Below, piece by piece: positions 13,701-22,730 of a DNA stretch of 64,000 nt (positions within the stretch are counted from its first letter, which is position 1; each line of letters begins with the position of its first letter). Source of the stretch: Linepithema humile. Taxonomy: Eukaryota; Arthropoda; Insecta; Hymenoptera; Formicidae. Position numbers and translations under genes: made by a program. The notes under the pieces are model-generated. The model saw nothing but the letters and a program-made list of their open reading frames with translations, was not told the origin of the DNA and searched no databases. The stretch lies in NCBI RefSeq assembly GCF_040581485.1, contig NC_090132.1, forward strand, positions 12,783,001 to 12,847,000, in the 5' to 3' direction.

Positions 13701-13830
13701 ATTACAATTATTATTATTATAATTTTATTATTTTTTAAAACAAATTTTAATATTTACATAATAATACATAATTTTTTTTACAGAAGCAGAAGAATTACCA
13801 AATAAAAAAGATGGCACAAAAAAATTATAA
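4753..13830 (+). CDS. OB-fold (RPA70-like) protein, six exons, with a transposon in intron 1
   Basis: Spliced model: exons 4753-4856, 11450-11618, 12882-13077, 13259-13456, 13577-13693 and 13784-13830. All junctions are GT/AG, phases match at each one, and the total is 831 nt (276 codons plus stop). Exon 2 encodes IVGYVDGIESPRLVGN and RRVQIVAWND, then exon 3 IIHIDSAQARLP and VQYELLIRSNM. This order resembles the DNA-binding OB-fold of RPA large subunit (a strand pattern ending in an AWN motif, then a region like the DBD-B segment ending in YE.TF). Exon 4 may form a second beta-rich domain, and the C-terminus is basic (RKRKLD). It would act in the nucleus on single-stranded DNA, by inference. 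An upstream ATG at 4718 is out of frame across an A9 run at 4745-4753, so the true start could differ by one base in that run. The region 4440-4700 is a plausible promoter, with an inverted CCAAT box near 4500. Confidence 0.6.
5402..7559 (+). pseudogene. En/Spm-type transposase, broken by a frameshift near 6340
   Basis: Two overlapping open frames (335 and 421 codons) form one protein of about 715 residues. Frame 1 has an acidic, Ser/Asn-rich N-terminus, then ELRSWAIGC, LPNLPKSSKTLL, IDGIKLFKSS and VWPIL. Frame 2 continues with CDTPARSYLKCIKGY, CERCEIQGI, DSMHLCYLGVMKRL, HNLLHISDDV and FESYLGKIKNMLRSP. The DG..F.SS...WPI block, the C..C pair and the FE.YLGKIK block are those of transposase_21/DUF4218-type CACTA transposases and of abundant insect relatives. 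The frame changes by one base within GGTTTTATGCGATA (6338-6351). No introns are needed. The copy is therefore probably inactive unless the shift is a sequencing error. Confidence 0.7.
7560..8394 (+). promoter_or_regulatory. Spacer between the two transposon genes, with likely promoter and 5' UTR exon of the DUF4806 gene
   Basis: The stretch holds a TAATAG-type simple repeat (7880-7945), then a non-coding stretch ending in a good donor: ...CTGAAG followed by GTAAGT at 8222. An acceptor (TTTAG) ends at 8394, directly before the ATG at 8395. This is best read as a 5' UTR exon ending at 8221 and an intron of about 173 bp. The promoter itself is not defined. Confidence 0.45.
8395..10795 (+). CDS. 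DUF4806-domain protein carried by the En/Spm-like element, eight exons
   Basis: Exons 8395-8656, 8853-9056, 9175-9282, 9418-9531, 9607-9663, 9756-9985, 10085-10253 and 10575-10795 join in frame with GT/AG ends and give 1365 nt (454 codons plus stop). The N-terminus (YQLVQFIRKG, VDVVPSKWI-like, WPTYTVKI) matches the small N-terminal module usual in insect DUF4806 proteins. Residues about 110-230 are Lys/Ser-rich linker. The C-terminal third carries the DUF4806 pattern: IKFPLETNDQFNAFNTQL, SRNILHIIKHCIARNVA and YLKQTLTGETVTHALLIKAI. Its function is unknown; a DNA-binding or transposase-partner role is inference. Most internal junctions are phase 1. The last intron holds a MITE. The intact frame, beside a broken transposase, is notable. 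Confidence 0.7.
10265..10493. mobile_element. Palindromic MITE (CAGGGTGTCCG ends) with TA duplication
   Basis: The 229-bp element begins CAGGGTGTCCGATAACT and ends with the imperfect inverse AGTTACCGGACACCTG. It is flanked by TA on both sides (10263-10264 and 10494-10495). The inner arms share AACTGAACAGAAAAGTT and its inverse. It sits in the last intron of the DUF4806 gene. A longer relative lies at 61830-62289. The TA duplication points to Tc1/mariner-type mobilisation. Confidence 0.8.
11641..12033. mobile_element. Palindromic MITE in intron 2 of the OB-fold gene
   Basis: The ends are imperfect inverse copies: GTACACAATGTGC...AATGCCTTAAC on the left and GTTAAGGTATTCC...GTACA on the right. 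The inner arms share GTCAAGACACATTCAAA and its inverse. It starts about 20 bp after the donor of exon 2. No coding capacity was seen. Confidence 0.65.
12072..12545. mobile_element. Mariner-like MITE (AAAAAGTTCCAGGC ends)
   Basis: The left end reads GTGTTTAAAAAGTTCCAGGC and the right end AGCCTGGAACTTTTTGAACAC, an inverse pair. Within it a block of about 140 bp containing AAAAAGCGTTAGCATAAGTG occurs twice in direct orientation (12120-12245 and 12380-12520). It is non-coding and lies in intron 2 of the OB-fold gene. Confidence 0.65.
12650..12870. repeat. Short tandem AT-rich repeat with a G10 run
   Basis: Units like AAAAATATGTTCTAAATAAA repeat four to five times (12720-12825), preceded by a homopolymer G run at about 12692-12701. 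It ends just before the acceptor of OB-fold exon 3 and is non-coding. Confidence 0.6.
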
Positions 13831-13839
13831 AAAATGTAA

Positions 13840-14340
13840 ATATTAAAAAATGCAAAAGCACAGAAAACATCGTGAAATAAAATATATACTTTTACCAGCA
13901 ATAAATTAATAGCTAATGTGACGTTCTGAGCAATTATATAATAAATTATATAATAAATACAATATATAATAAATACAATAAATATAAATATATTTATTGT
14001 ATTTATTATATATTGTATAATAAATATAATAATAATAATATAATAATTATATATTTATATATAATATATAATAAATATAATATATTTATTATATATTATA
14101 TATAAATATACAATATATAATAAATACAATAAATACAATTATATAATAAATACAATACTGGAATTCTTGTTCAATGCATAGTTCAATACATTTTGATCAT
14201 TTGCATCATAAACTTTTAGCAAATACAAATAAAAATCTTTATTTGAGATATTATTAAAATTATTAAAATTATTAAAATTATTATTATTTTTAAATATGTT
14301 TAATACATAACCAAATGTATTCAAAGAAACAAATTAAATT
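13840..14340. repeat. AT-rich spacer with TATAATAAATA palindromes
   Basis: The stretch between the OB-fold gene stop and the TMCO1 relic consists mostly of ATATAATAAATACAA-like tandem and inverted units (13935-14160), then an ATTATTAAA triplet-like run near 14250-14290. No match to the missing last TMCO1 exon was found here on either strand. Confidence 0.6.
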
Positions 14341-14343
14341 TAC

Positions 14344-15025
14344 CTGTCTGATACTCATGGTGCATAATATGTATAAAAATATAAATGAGCATTCCGTATA
14401 ATCATCGCCTGGAAGATTTCTATGGGATAAACCTTGTATTCAGCTGATTGGAACAAACGGTAATCTCGCAACAGCTCGTCCATCAAATATGTTATTGAAC
14501 ATACTTAACAGTGCCGTAAACGCAAATCCAATAGCAAACATGGATTTCATTTTTACAAGAGATAAGTCTCGATTATTATTCTTTAATCTTTCCTCTTCGC
14601 GTTCTATCTTCTTCTTCTGCTGCTTGTCCAAAGAGTCTTCATGAGCCTCTTTTCTTTTTTCTACTGGCAAACAAAATCACTTTATGCAGATATTTTTTTG
14701 TATATACAATTCCTCATATAATACCTCATAAATATCTTGAATACCTCATAGATATTTTGTAGACTTACATTTTTTACTCTGCTTTTCAACTTCAGCCTTT
14801 AATTTTTGATATTTTTCAGTTCTATACACCATTAACCATGTCAAACCTAAACAATATATATAAAATAAATATATTAGAACAAATAAATAAATTAAATAAA
14901 TTATTTTGTTTTTTTTTCAACTTATAAATACATTTATGAAAATATTGCTTTTTATGTTTTTTACCTTTATCCAATAACGCTGTACATATACTGATAAATA
15001 CAATAAGGATGGTGTCTGCCCACAT
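14344..15025 (-). pseudogene. TMCO1: TMCO1 (ER calcium load-activated channel) pseudogene, intron-containing
   Basis: Three exons on the minus strand are recognisable: 15025-14965 (MWADTILIVFISICTALL), 14846-14768 (GLTWLMVY, then KLKAEVEKQSKK) and 14663-14344 (EKRKEAHEDSLDKQQKKK, LKNNNRDLSLVKMKSMF, IQGLSHRNLPGDD, CSFIFLYILCTMSIRQ). This is the TMCO1 order: N-terminal membrane segment, coiled coil, central membrane segments. TMCO1 forms an ER channel for calcium release. Three defects are visible. One extra A near 14820 shifts exon 2. An in-frame TGA at 14442-14440 replaces the Trp/Tyr before IQGLSHRN. The final exon (NIQK..GFAPSRA-type) is absent from the 500 bp downstream. Exon borders are otherwise conserved, so this is a decayed gene copy and not a processed pseudogene. 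A functional copy is expected elsewhere. Confidence 0.85.
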
Positions 15026-15049
15026 ATTTGGGAATAAATTTTTTATTTG

Positions 15050-15420
15050 AAGTTCATATAATTCAACAATTAACACCAAGAATTATTGTTAATTCATTGA
15101 ACTTCTTTTCCGTTAAAAGTGACTACGTATGCACTGTACAATATATAAGTCACGTTGTATCAGAATTAAATTATGCACTTCACGATGTTATTAAATACAT
15201 TCGTGTTAATTCAGGATATCGGATATAGCGTGAAATCAGTCTTCTTTTTAACAAACTGCACATTGTTATCACATGCAGACATTTGGATTTTCAGATCAAA
15301 TAACCTCTTTTCGATCCGATGACTATCACCGACGAAGCTATTATAAAACAGTACAGTGATAAATTACAATACTTGTGTACTTCCAGTACAGTTGGATCAG
15401 TTGATAATGTCACCGCTCTA
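15050..15420. other. Region upstream of the TMCO1 relic
   Basis: It contains one hairpin (AGTTCATATAATTCAACAAT with its imperfect inverse, 15050-15105). Nothing else was recognised; it may hold the former 5' UTR and promoter of the TMCO1 copy. Confidence 0.4.
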
Positions 15421-15424
15421 TAGT

Positions 15425-16310
15425 TACCTTCGGGCCCTTTTATGAATATTGTGGCGGCTCACCGCCACACAGCTGTACTGAAGCGGCATAATACGCCGCG
15501 GCGCCGCTACGCGCCGCAGGCCTTCTACCAGTTACAAGCTTGCGGACCCACCGCCAGGCTGCGCAGGCGGTGAAGAGCTTTCTCGCGATCAAGCTTCGAT
15601 CGACGAGATATAAAAGAGCTGCTCCGCAGATCTTTCCTGACTCACTCGCTTCAAGGCGAGCTCTCACTAAGGGCCCTTGAACGGAGTCACAGCTCTGCTT
15701 CGAAGAGCGCAACCAGCAAGTCTTCTCGACTTTTCACAGTGCCTGGGAAGGCACGGAAGCGAGAGACTCAGCCTCAGCTTTGGCCGCACACCTCACGTAG
15801 GATGTACAGCTACGGTCAGCTGACGCACCAGCATCGCCGTCGCCACCACAGACTCTACAGCGGAAAATAATTCCCTTAGAGTTCTGTGCCCGGTTGACTC
15901 GGCCCCCACGTGACACTCACGTTCCAGGGGACATCCGAATGCGAAGGCCTCTCCCGCCTCGGCTCGCAGACTCACTTGCGCCTTCGAGAGCCGGACGGTC
16001 GCAGCGCATGGCACAACGGAGACATACTCCACCGCAACGCAAACCTCGCCGCCCAGATGCAACATGCACCCTAGCATGAATCGTCCTGTTAAGGACCCGA
16101 TTCCAACCACGCAGACGCGGCCAGTAATATATTACCGCGCCCGTCACCTTTCATTCAAAACTCGCGGCCTTACACTTCGCCGCGAATGCGCCGCTGGCGC
16201 ACTCACGTTACACACACACCTGTACATACATACTTCTCTCTGACAAAGAAATAAACACATTTCTACACCATTGACTCTCTCTCACTTCTCACCAGTCGAA
16301 CACAATCCAT
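15425..16310 (+). mobile_element. GC-rich island, candidate solo LTR
   Basis: About 880 bp are clearly GC-richer than the surrounding AT-rich DNA, with abrupt edges. A TATA box (TATAAAAG, 15608-15615) lies upstream of a CACTCGC/CTCTCAC-rich stretch, and a poly(A) signal (AATAAAC) sits near 16250. A TATA box followed about 640 bp later by a poly(A) signal fits an LTR. Clean TG...CA ends and a target duplication were not found, so a host CpG-rich promoter is an alternative. The short open frames inside come from base composition. Confidence 0.35.
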
Positions 16311-16329
16311 TAGGCCATACGCCTATAAA

Positions 16330-18560
16330 TATTATTAATATTTATTCAGAGCTGTGTTTACTTTCTACTTAAAAAAATCTTTTCCACTCATGCACAAGCC
16401 TTAACATATATTTTTTTTTAAAAGTACAAAGTAATTATCTGCAATTCTCTCATTTTTTTTTCTTATTTTTTCACATATTTTTATTTTATTACTTTTTTTA
16501 TTTCACGCTTTCTCGCTTTTTTTAGATTTCTTTATTTTACGAGATTTTCATATTCTCTTATTTACCCGCTTTTTTATTATTTTTTTTTCATTTTTCCATT
16601 TTTTCATGTTTGTTGCAACGTGAATTTTTTGGATATATTATTTTATTGGATATATTATTTTATTTCTTTTCTCAGAGAATATAAATTAAAATCAAGCCAG
16701 TGTTTTATATTTGCTTAAATTAACCATTACAAGTACAAGTTTTTTAAATTTTATAAACGGATTCTGTATAGAGAATATTTGATTTACAAATAGAATTTAG
16801 TTATGTTTAGTTGTGATTTAAATTTCAGAAATATAAGTATAGATATCTAGCAAATCTCATTATATAATTACAAAGACAATATAAAATAAGTAATTATAAT
16901 GTTCAAGAAGTTAATGATAAATAAATAAATAATATGAATGCACTAATATGTATATATGTATATATTATTATATGATATATGTTGGATATTATTTATAAAC
17001 TTTATTTTACAGCACAATATATCAAATTATTATTGTATATAAAATAAAATAATTTAATAAAAATACATGTAGAAATTTAATAAAATGTTAAAAAATATAA
17101 GTATGAAAATTTGTCATTAAATCTATTGGAAACCAGCTTTGGAACCGATTTTTAGGAATTCCATAAATTTTTAGGATTTACAAGATAGGTTTTTGCTGAC
17201 AAGTTTGGGTATTGCATAATATCTTTCAGTTTGTCGCAAGTTTTCATTTAGTATAAGTTTCATTTGTGGCAGGTAATGGCAAGAAACTGTTTCTTTATAT
17301 GCATAAAGAAATGGATTGGTCCATAAAAAAATGCATAAAGAAATGGACCAATTAAATACCTTATATACTATATATGCTTATGCGTTTATGCAAGTTTATC
17401 TGGATAGGCTTTAACTCAGTGTTTATTCGACCTAATCCATATTTTATTAATTTTTATAACTTTATATTTGAGCTTTGGAAATATTACTAAAAAAATAATA
17501 AATAATAAAATAATAAAATTATACTCTATTTACCGTTACAAATAATTTTAAAAATTAAATTAAATTTTATTGTTGTATATACATATATATATATATATAT
17601 GTCAAATGGCTATTTTGACGACATTAAAAATGTGCATATTTTATTGTATACATAGGAGTACATTAACTCTCTCACATATACATTATTTCTTTTTTTTTTA
17701 TAAAATGCACTGGTACGTATGTATAAGGAGTTTAGTACAGATCGGTTAGTACAGCGACAGTACAAAATTATATATATATATTATATTATTTGACTATTGT
17801 GACGACATCACTGTTCTCCATGAAACGGTTATTTTAACGACATTTCAAAGTTAAGCAAAGAATTTATTCCTTAGATTAGAATAATCATTTTTTGTTAAAT
17901 AAAAGCAATTTTCACAAATAATTGTATTTTTAAAAATTTATAAAATGTAGAAAAAAAGGTTATTTACTCTTTTATTTATTTACAGCAAAATAAGAAACTT
18001 CTTACATATAAGTATTTTATTTCGCAATTTGCTTATTTTTTTCCAAATTCTCTGCTAGTTATTTTTGTGATATTAATATATATTATTATATTATTTATAA
18101 TAGTACTATTATATTATTATACTATTATATTATTTATGATATTAATATACATATATATTAATAAATATAGGAAAAAATTATTTTTATTTAAATATCATTT
18201 CTATGTAGATATTTATGCCATTATACATCAATATAGAATCGATTTCCAATTAAGTTAATCATTCAAATGTTAACTAATCGAATTGATTGAACAATTATTT
18301 TGAACTTTTAAAGACTAATTTGGTAAATTTCAGTCAATTCTAATGAATTAATCGGCTGAGTAAATTATTTGGAGATGTTGAAAACATTCCATATAGTACA
18401 CTTTTTAATATTTAATAAAATGTCTTAAAGCTATTATTAAAGTAGCTTGCTTTTATACAAAAGATGTCATTCTGTGTTTAATATTTATTAATATTTATTA
18501 AAAGTACAAGAAATAATACTTGTAACACGAAAACACGCTATGCAAATGCAGCCATAATGT
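16330..18560. other. AT-rich intergenic DNA without recognisable genes
   Basis: Only low-complexity sequence was seen: T-rich runs (16390-16600), a TA run (17578-17600), and two motifs like GGCTATTTTGACGACAT (17605 and 17825) that recur near 51.2-51.4 kb. Short open frames here have no recognisable similarity. Confidence 0.6.
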
Positions 18561-18570
18561 TTATTCACAT

Positions 18571-18915
18571 CATCGCGGCTTGAATCGTGACGTCAGACGC
18601 AAGAAATGGCTCGTAAAGTTTGTTGCATGCCATTTGTAAATAAAGATAATTTGGATAAAAAAAAATAATGAGATAGCTTTAAAACACTTGTAAAAATAGA
18701 CGAAAACTTTTCTTCTTCCGCTTATCATCAGTAAATAGTCGTAAAAAGCACGTAAAGTAAAGTCTGGGGGGAAAAAATAGTTTTCGCCCATTTTTACAAT
18801 TGTTTTAAAGCGATCTTATTATTTTTTTTATTCAAATTGTCTTTATTTACAAGTGGCATGCAATAAACTTTACATGTCATTTCTTGCTTCTGACGTCACG
18901 ATTCCAGCATAACCG
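18571..18915. mobile_element. Palindromic MITE (GAATCGTGACGTCAG ends)
   Basis: The left arm contains AATCGTGACGTCAGACGC and GTTTGTTGCATGCCATTTGT; the right arm carries the inverse of both with a few changes. Arms are roughly 100-130 bp around a core of about 120 bp. It is non-coding. Confidence 0.75.
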
Positions 18916-20123
18916 CGGCCAGTACTCAGGAGCCTTAAAAAGAAATACATTTGAAAAAAAAAATGAAGGGGGAAAGTGAAATAATATATATACATATTGC
19001 AATATTTAATTTACAAGTGCACTTTTAATAATTCTAAGCAGACAATTTTACTGTGAGCTTTTTAACGAGGCCTTAAGTAATGAATTCTAAACACGGTTAG
19101 ACTGTTATAAATAACCACTTTCTAAAAAAAATAACACATAAATAACTAATTTACAATAAGTATACTGACTAACATATTGTGTGTGACAAGGGAAATAAGT
19201 TCTATTTTAATTTTTTTCTATTACGTTATTTTTCTTTGGTTAGATGACTAATTAACCTATGCAGTTTACCGCGATCGGATGTATAATGAAATGTATTTTT
19301 ATTTAAGAAGAAAATAGTATATTCTCTATGACATATGCATCATAATTATTATAACGTTAACCTGATCCCATGGTATTAAAGAAACAATGTTTAGTAAATC
19401 TAATATCTATTATGTATACTATGTCTATACTTTGTTTTTTTCTGTTGGTGCAATACATTTATTGAAATTAAAGAAATAAATTTTATTTCCACGATATATA
19501 TTTCTCATGTTTTATTGTTATATTTTATTTTATACAAATACATGTATATATTGAGATATGCAAATATAGGACTCGCAATATCTTCTATGTATCTTTAAAG
19601 CAAAGTTCTTCTTCACACATAATGAATCTATACAAGATATTACATGTACACACAAGATCTACAAACTATGAACAGAATTGCATATTCGATTTCAAGTTTG
19701 GACATTTCAAATACAAATATTGTTGACACAACAATATGTAACGATAAGATCATGTACATTAAAGCTAATAAAAATTAAACTCTAATTTGTAAAAAAATCC
19801 TAATTCGCACGTCATTTGGTAATAATAGTTTACCATAACGAATCAGAAGTACAGAAATACAAATTTACTGAAAAGAACTATTTTAATGCAGCATATGCTG
19901 CAATTATATTTATTGCAAAAATACAGTCGCAATATAGTCGATATAACGATTGAAAATTCTAAATTATACATTACATATACATCAGTTATTATGCCATCCT
20001 CGATTATATGATGATTGTATCTCTGCAATAAATATAATTGCAGGATATGATAACGGCACGCAACTATATAGAACTCCAGCAGCTACTTTGTCAACTTTTC
20101 TTAAATACGTAGAAAATATTCTA

Positions 20124-22002
20124 CACTCACCCGAAAAAAAAGCGGTACACTGAAAATGTGGGAAAAATTCATCAAATTTCAACTGACGATAACTTCGTAA
20201 ATAATAAAGATAGAAAGTTCTATAAAATATGGAAATGAAGCTAAAAATCTCTACTTTAAGAATCAATTTATTTCAATGTTGCAAAATAAATTTATTGAAA
20301 ATGGCGGATGACAAAGCGCGAGCATGCAAAATTGAAAAATAATGGTTCGAGTTTGCGACGGTGCACGGTATAAACAAAAAATTGTAGCTTATTGGGATCA
20401 AAAGCGTACGAAAGTACAGAGTCTCCTCTTTAAAATGCTTTTTTATGCATCTCGATACGATGATTTTTCGCCGAGAGATTCGCATTTGAAGAAAAAGGCA
20501 GATTCTTACTTCAAATGCGAATCTCTCAGCGAAAAATCATCGTATCGAGATGCATAAAAAAGCATTTTAAAGAGGAAACTCTGTACTTTCGTACGCTTTT
20601 GATCCCAATAAGCTACAATTTTTTGTTTATACCGTGCACCGTCGCAAACTCGAACCATTATTTTTCAATCAATTGTTTTGCATCCGAAGGAGATGTCTGC
20701 AGATCTTTTGTGATTTCTCCGCCCTGACTTTTTGTTTATGCTCGACCGCACATTGCGAGAAAAGTGCTTGATTTCTGCGATGAAGTTGGCATAAATCGAC
20801 TCGAATGGCCAGCAATGAGTCCAGATTTAAATCCCATTGAACACCTATGGGACAATATTAACAGAAAAGTACGAAATCATATACCTGCTCCTCAGTCATT
20901 GCCAGAACTTCGAAGAGTTCTTGAAATAGAGTGGAATGACATTACGCAGTCTGAAATTAGAACATTAATAAGGAGTATACCTCGTCGCATGAATGAGGTA
21001 ATACGCGCACGAGGAGGTCATACCCATTATTAATATACGCGCGCGCACACGCAATTGTACACGCACCACCGGGAGGGTTTGGAGTCGTTAAATATCGTGG
21101 ACCTGACGAGCCATGAGGTCCTTATCCCAGTGGTGCACGCACACACACACACACACGGGATCAGATTTCTGCCACGTCCACGCCGTTGATCCTGGGTAAC
21201 GCTAAAAGCAGAATTGACACTTACAACCGTAAGAAGAGTTTGGAGTTTTAAAATACCGCGGAGCTGATGACCACGGAATTCTTATTCTTGCAATTCGGTC
21301 TGGTTCAAAATTGAATATCTCGGCACGTAATACAGCTAGCAGGATTTTTTAAAAACCATTTTAAAAGTTTGGATGTCTAGTGTTCGAAAATTCATAACGC
21401 AATAATGTGCAACAATTTTCTCCAAAATGGCGGATGACAAAGCAAAAGCATGCGAAATTGAAAAATAATGGTTCGAGTTTGCGACGGTGCACGGTATAAA
21501 CAAAAAATTGTAGCTTATTGGGATCAAAAGCGTACGAAAGTACAGAGTCTCCTCTTTAAAATGCTTTTTTATGCATCTTGATACGATGATTTTTCGCTGA
21601 GAGATTCGCATTTGAAGTAAGAATCTGCCTTTTTCTTCAAATGCGAATCTCTCGGCGAAAAATCATCGTATCGAGATGCATAAAAAAGCATTTTAAAGAG
21701 GAGACTCTGTACTTTCGTACGCTTTTGATCCCAATAAGCTACAATTTTTTGTTTATACCGTGCACCGTCGCAAACTCGAACCATTATTTTTCAATTTTGC
21801 ATGCTCGCGCTTTGTCATCCGCCATTTTCAATAAATTTATTTTGCAACATTGAAATAAATTGATTCTTAAAGTAGAGATTTTTAGCTTCATTTCCATATT
21901 TTATAGAACTTTCTATCTTTATTATTTACGAAGTTATCGTCAGTTGAAATTTGATGAATTTTTCCCACATTTTCAGTGTACCGCTTTTTTTTCGGGTGAG
22001 TG
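20124..22002 (+). mobile_element. Tc1/mariner-like element, internally deleted copy (1.88 kb)
   Basis: The ends read CACTCACCCGAAAAAAAAGC and the exact inverse, flanked by TA at 20122-20123 and 22003-22004. The uninterrupted site survives in the related gene at 39593 (TTCTAATTT). Each end is followed by a hairpin module of about 330 bp (arms near 20335-20670 and 21465-21790). Only the C-terminal part of a transposase remains. It is the same family, in opposite orientation, as 51404-54260. Confidence 0.9.
20764..21033 (+). pseudogene. Tc1-like transposase C-terminal fragment
   Basis: About 90 codons correspond to the last quarter of the transposase at 52493-53512. They include MSPDLNPIEHLWD with the catalytic Glu and the end RMNEVIRARGGHTHY. 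The DNA-binding domain and both catalytic Asp residues are missing. The upstream junction falls inside a sequence that is present twice in the longer copy. Confidence 0.9.
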
Positions 22003-22730
22003 TAATTTCGCAATACATCAAAAAGAAAGATGAAAATAAGAAAAAATTAGTCAAAAATTTTATAAAACTGCTCGTTGTGAATACAATGTGTTGCTATGTG
22101 TTTCCTTATATTAATATTGGAATATTAAAACAAGTGTCAATAAAACGTTAAAAGAGACGCATCTTCTATCTTTGCTCATAAAAGGCATAAAAAGATAAAT
22201 CTATCTATTGAATGATATTAAAAAGTTGCACATACATTTGGCGAAGCAAAGAACTGCAGTATATGTAGCATTAAAAGAATCTTTTACATATGAAAAATGG
22301 CTTGCCTTAACTGAGGTCATATTAACTTCAATACATGTCTTTAATAGACGTCGAGCAGGAGAAATGGAACGAGTAGAAATAGAAGATTTTAAACATTATG
22401 TTAAAGTTAATAAAAATATGTTTGGTGATATTTATAAATCCTTATCAGTCGAAGATAGAAAAATTGCCAAAAAATACGTGCAATTTTGTATTAGAGGAAA
22501 GTTGGAACGAACAGTACCCGTTTTATTGTCAAACGAAATGTGAATTGACCGTATTTCATTAATTTTGAAATTTTGTACAGAAACAAATGTACCAAAAAAA
22601 AAATCCTTTTATTTTTGGATTACCTGGTTTCGATAAAAAAAGATATCGATATCTGAGAGCATGTGTTTTAATGCGGAAATTTGCACGTCCATGTAACGCA
22701 AGTGAATCAACTACTTTGCGTGGTACAACA

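Noticed and set aside
14440..14442. Possible readthrough or selenocysteine use of the TGA in TMCO1
   Set aside because: The same copy also has a frameshift in exon 2 and lacks the last exon, so decay is the simpler explanation.
15440..16147. Several open frames of 60-105 codons on both strands in the GC-rich island
   Set aside because: They overlap each other, have Arg/Ala-rich composition expected from GC-rich DNA, and show no domain.
21641..21853. Recurrent 70-residue open frames starting MRISRRKIIVSRC (also at 20273, 20515, 51553, 51795, 53657, 53899, 63439, 63681)
   Set aside because: They lie in the hairpin modules of the Tc1-like ends on both strands. Their conservation follows from the repeat and they show no recognised domain.
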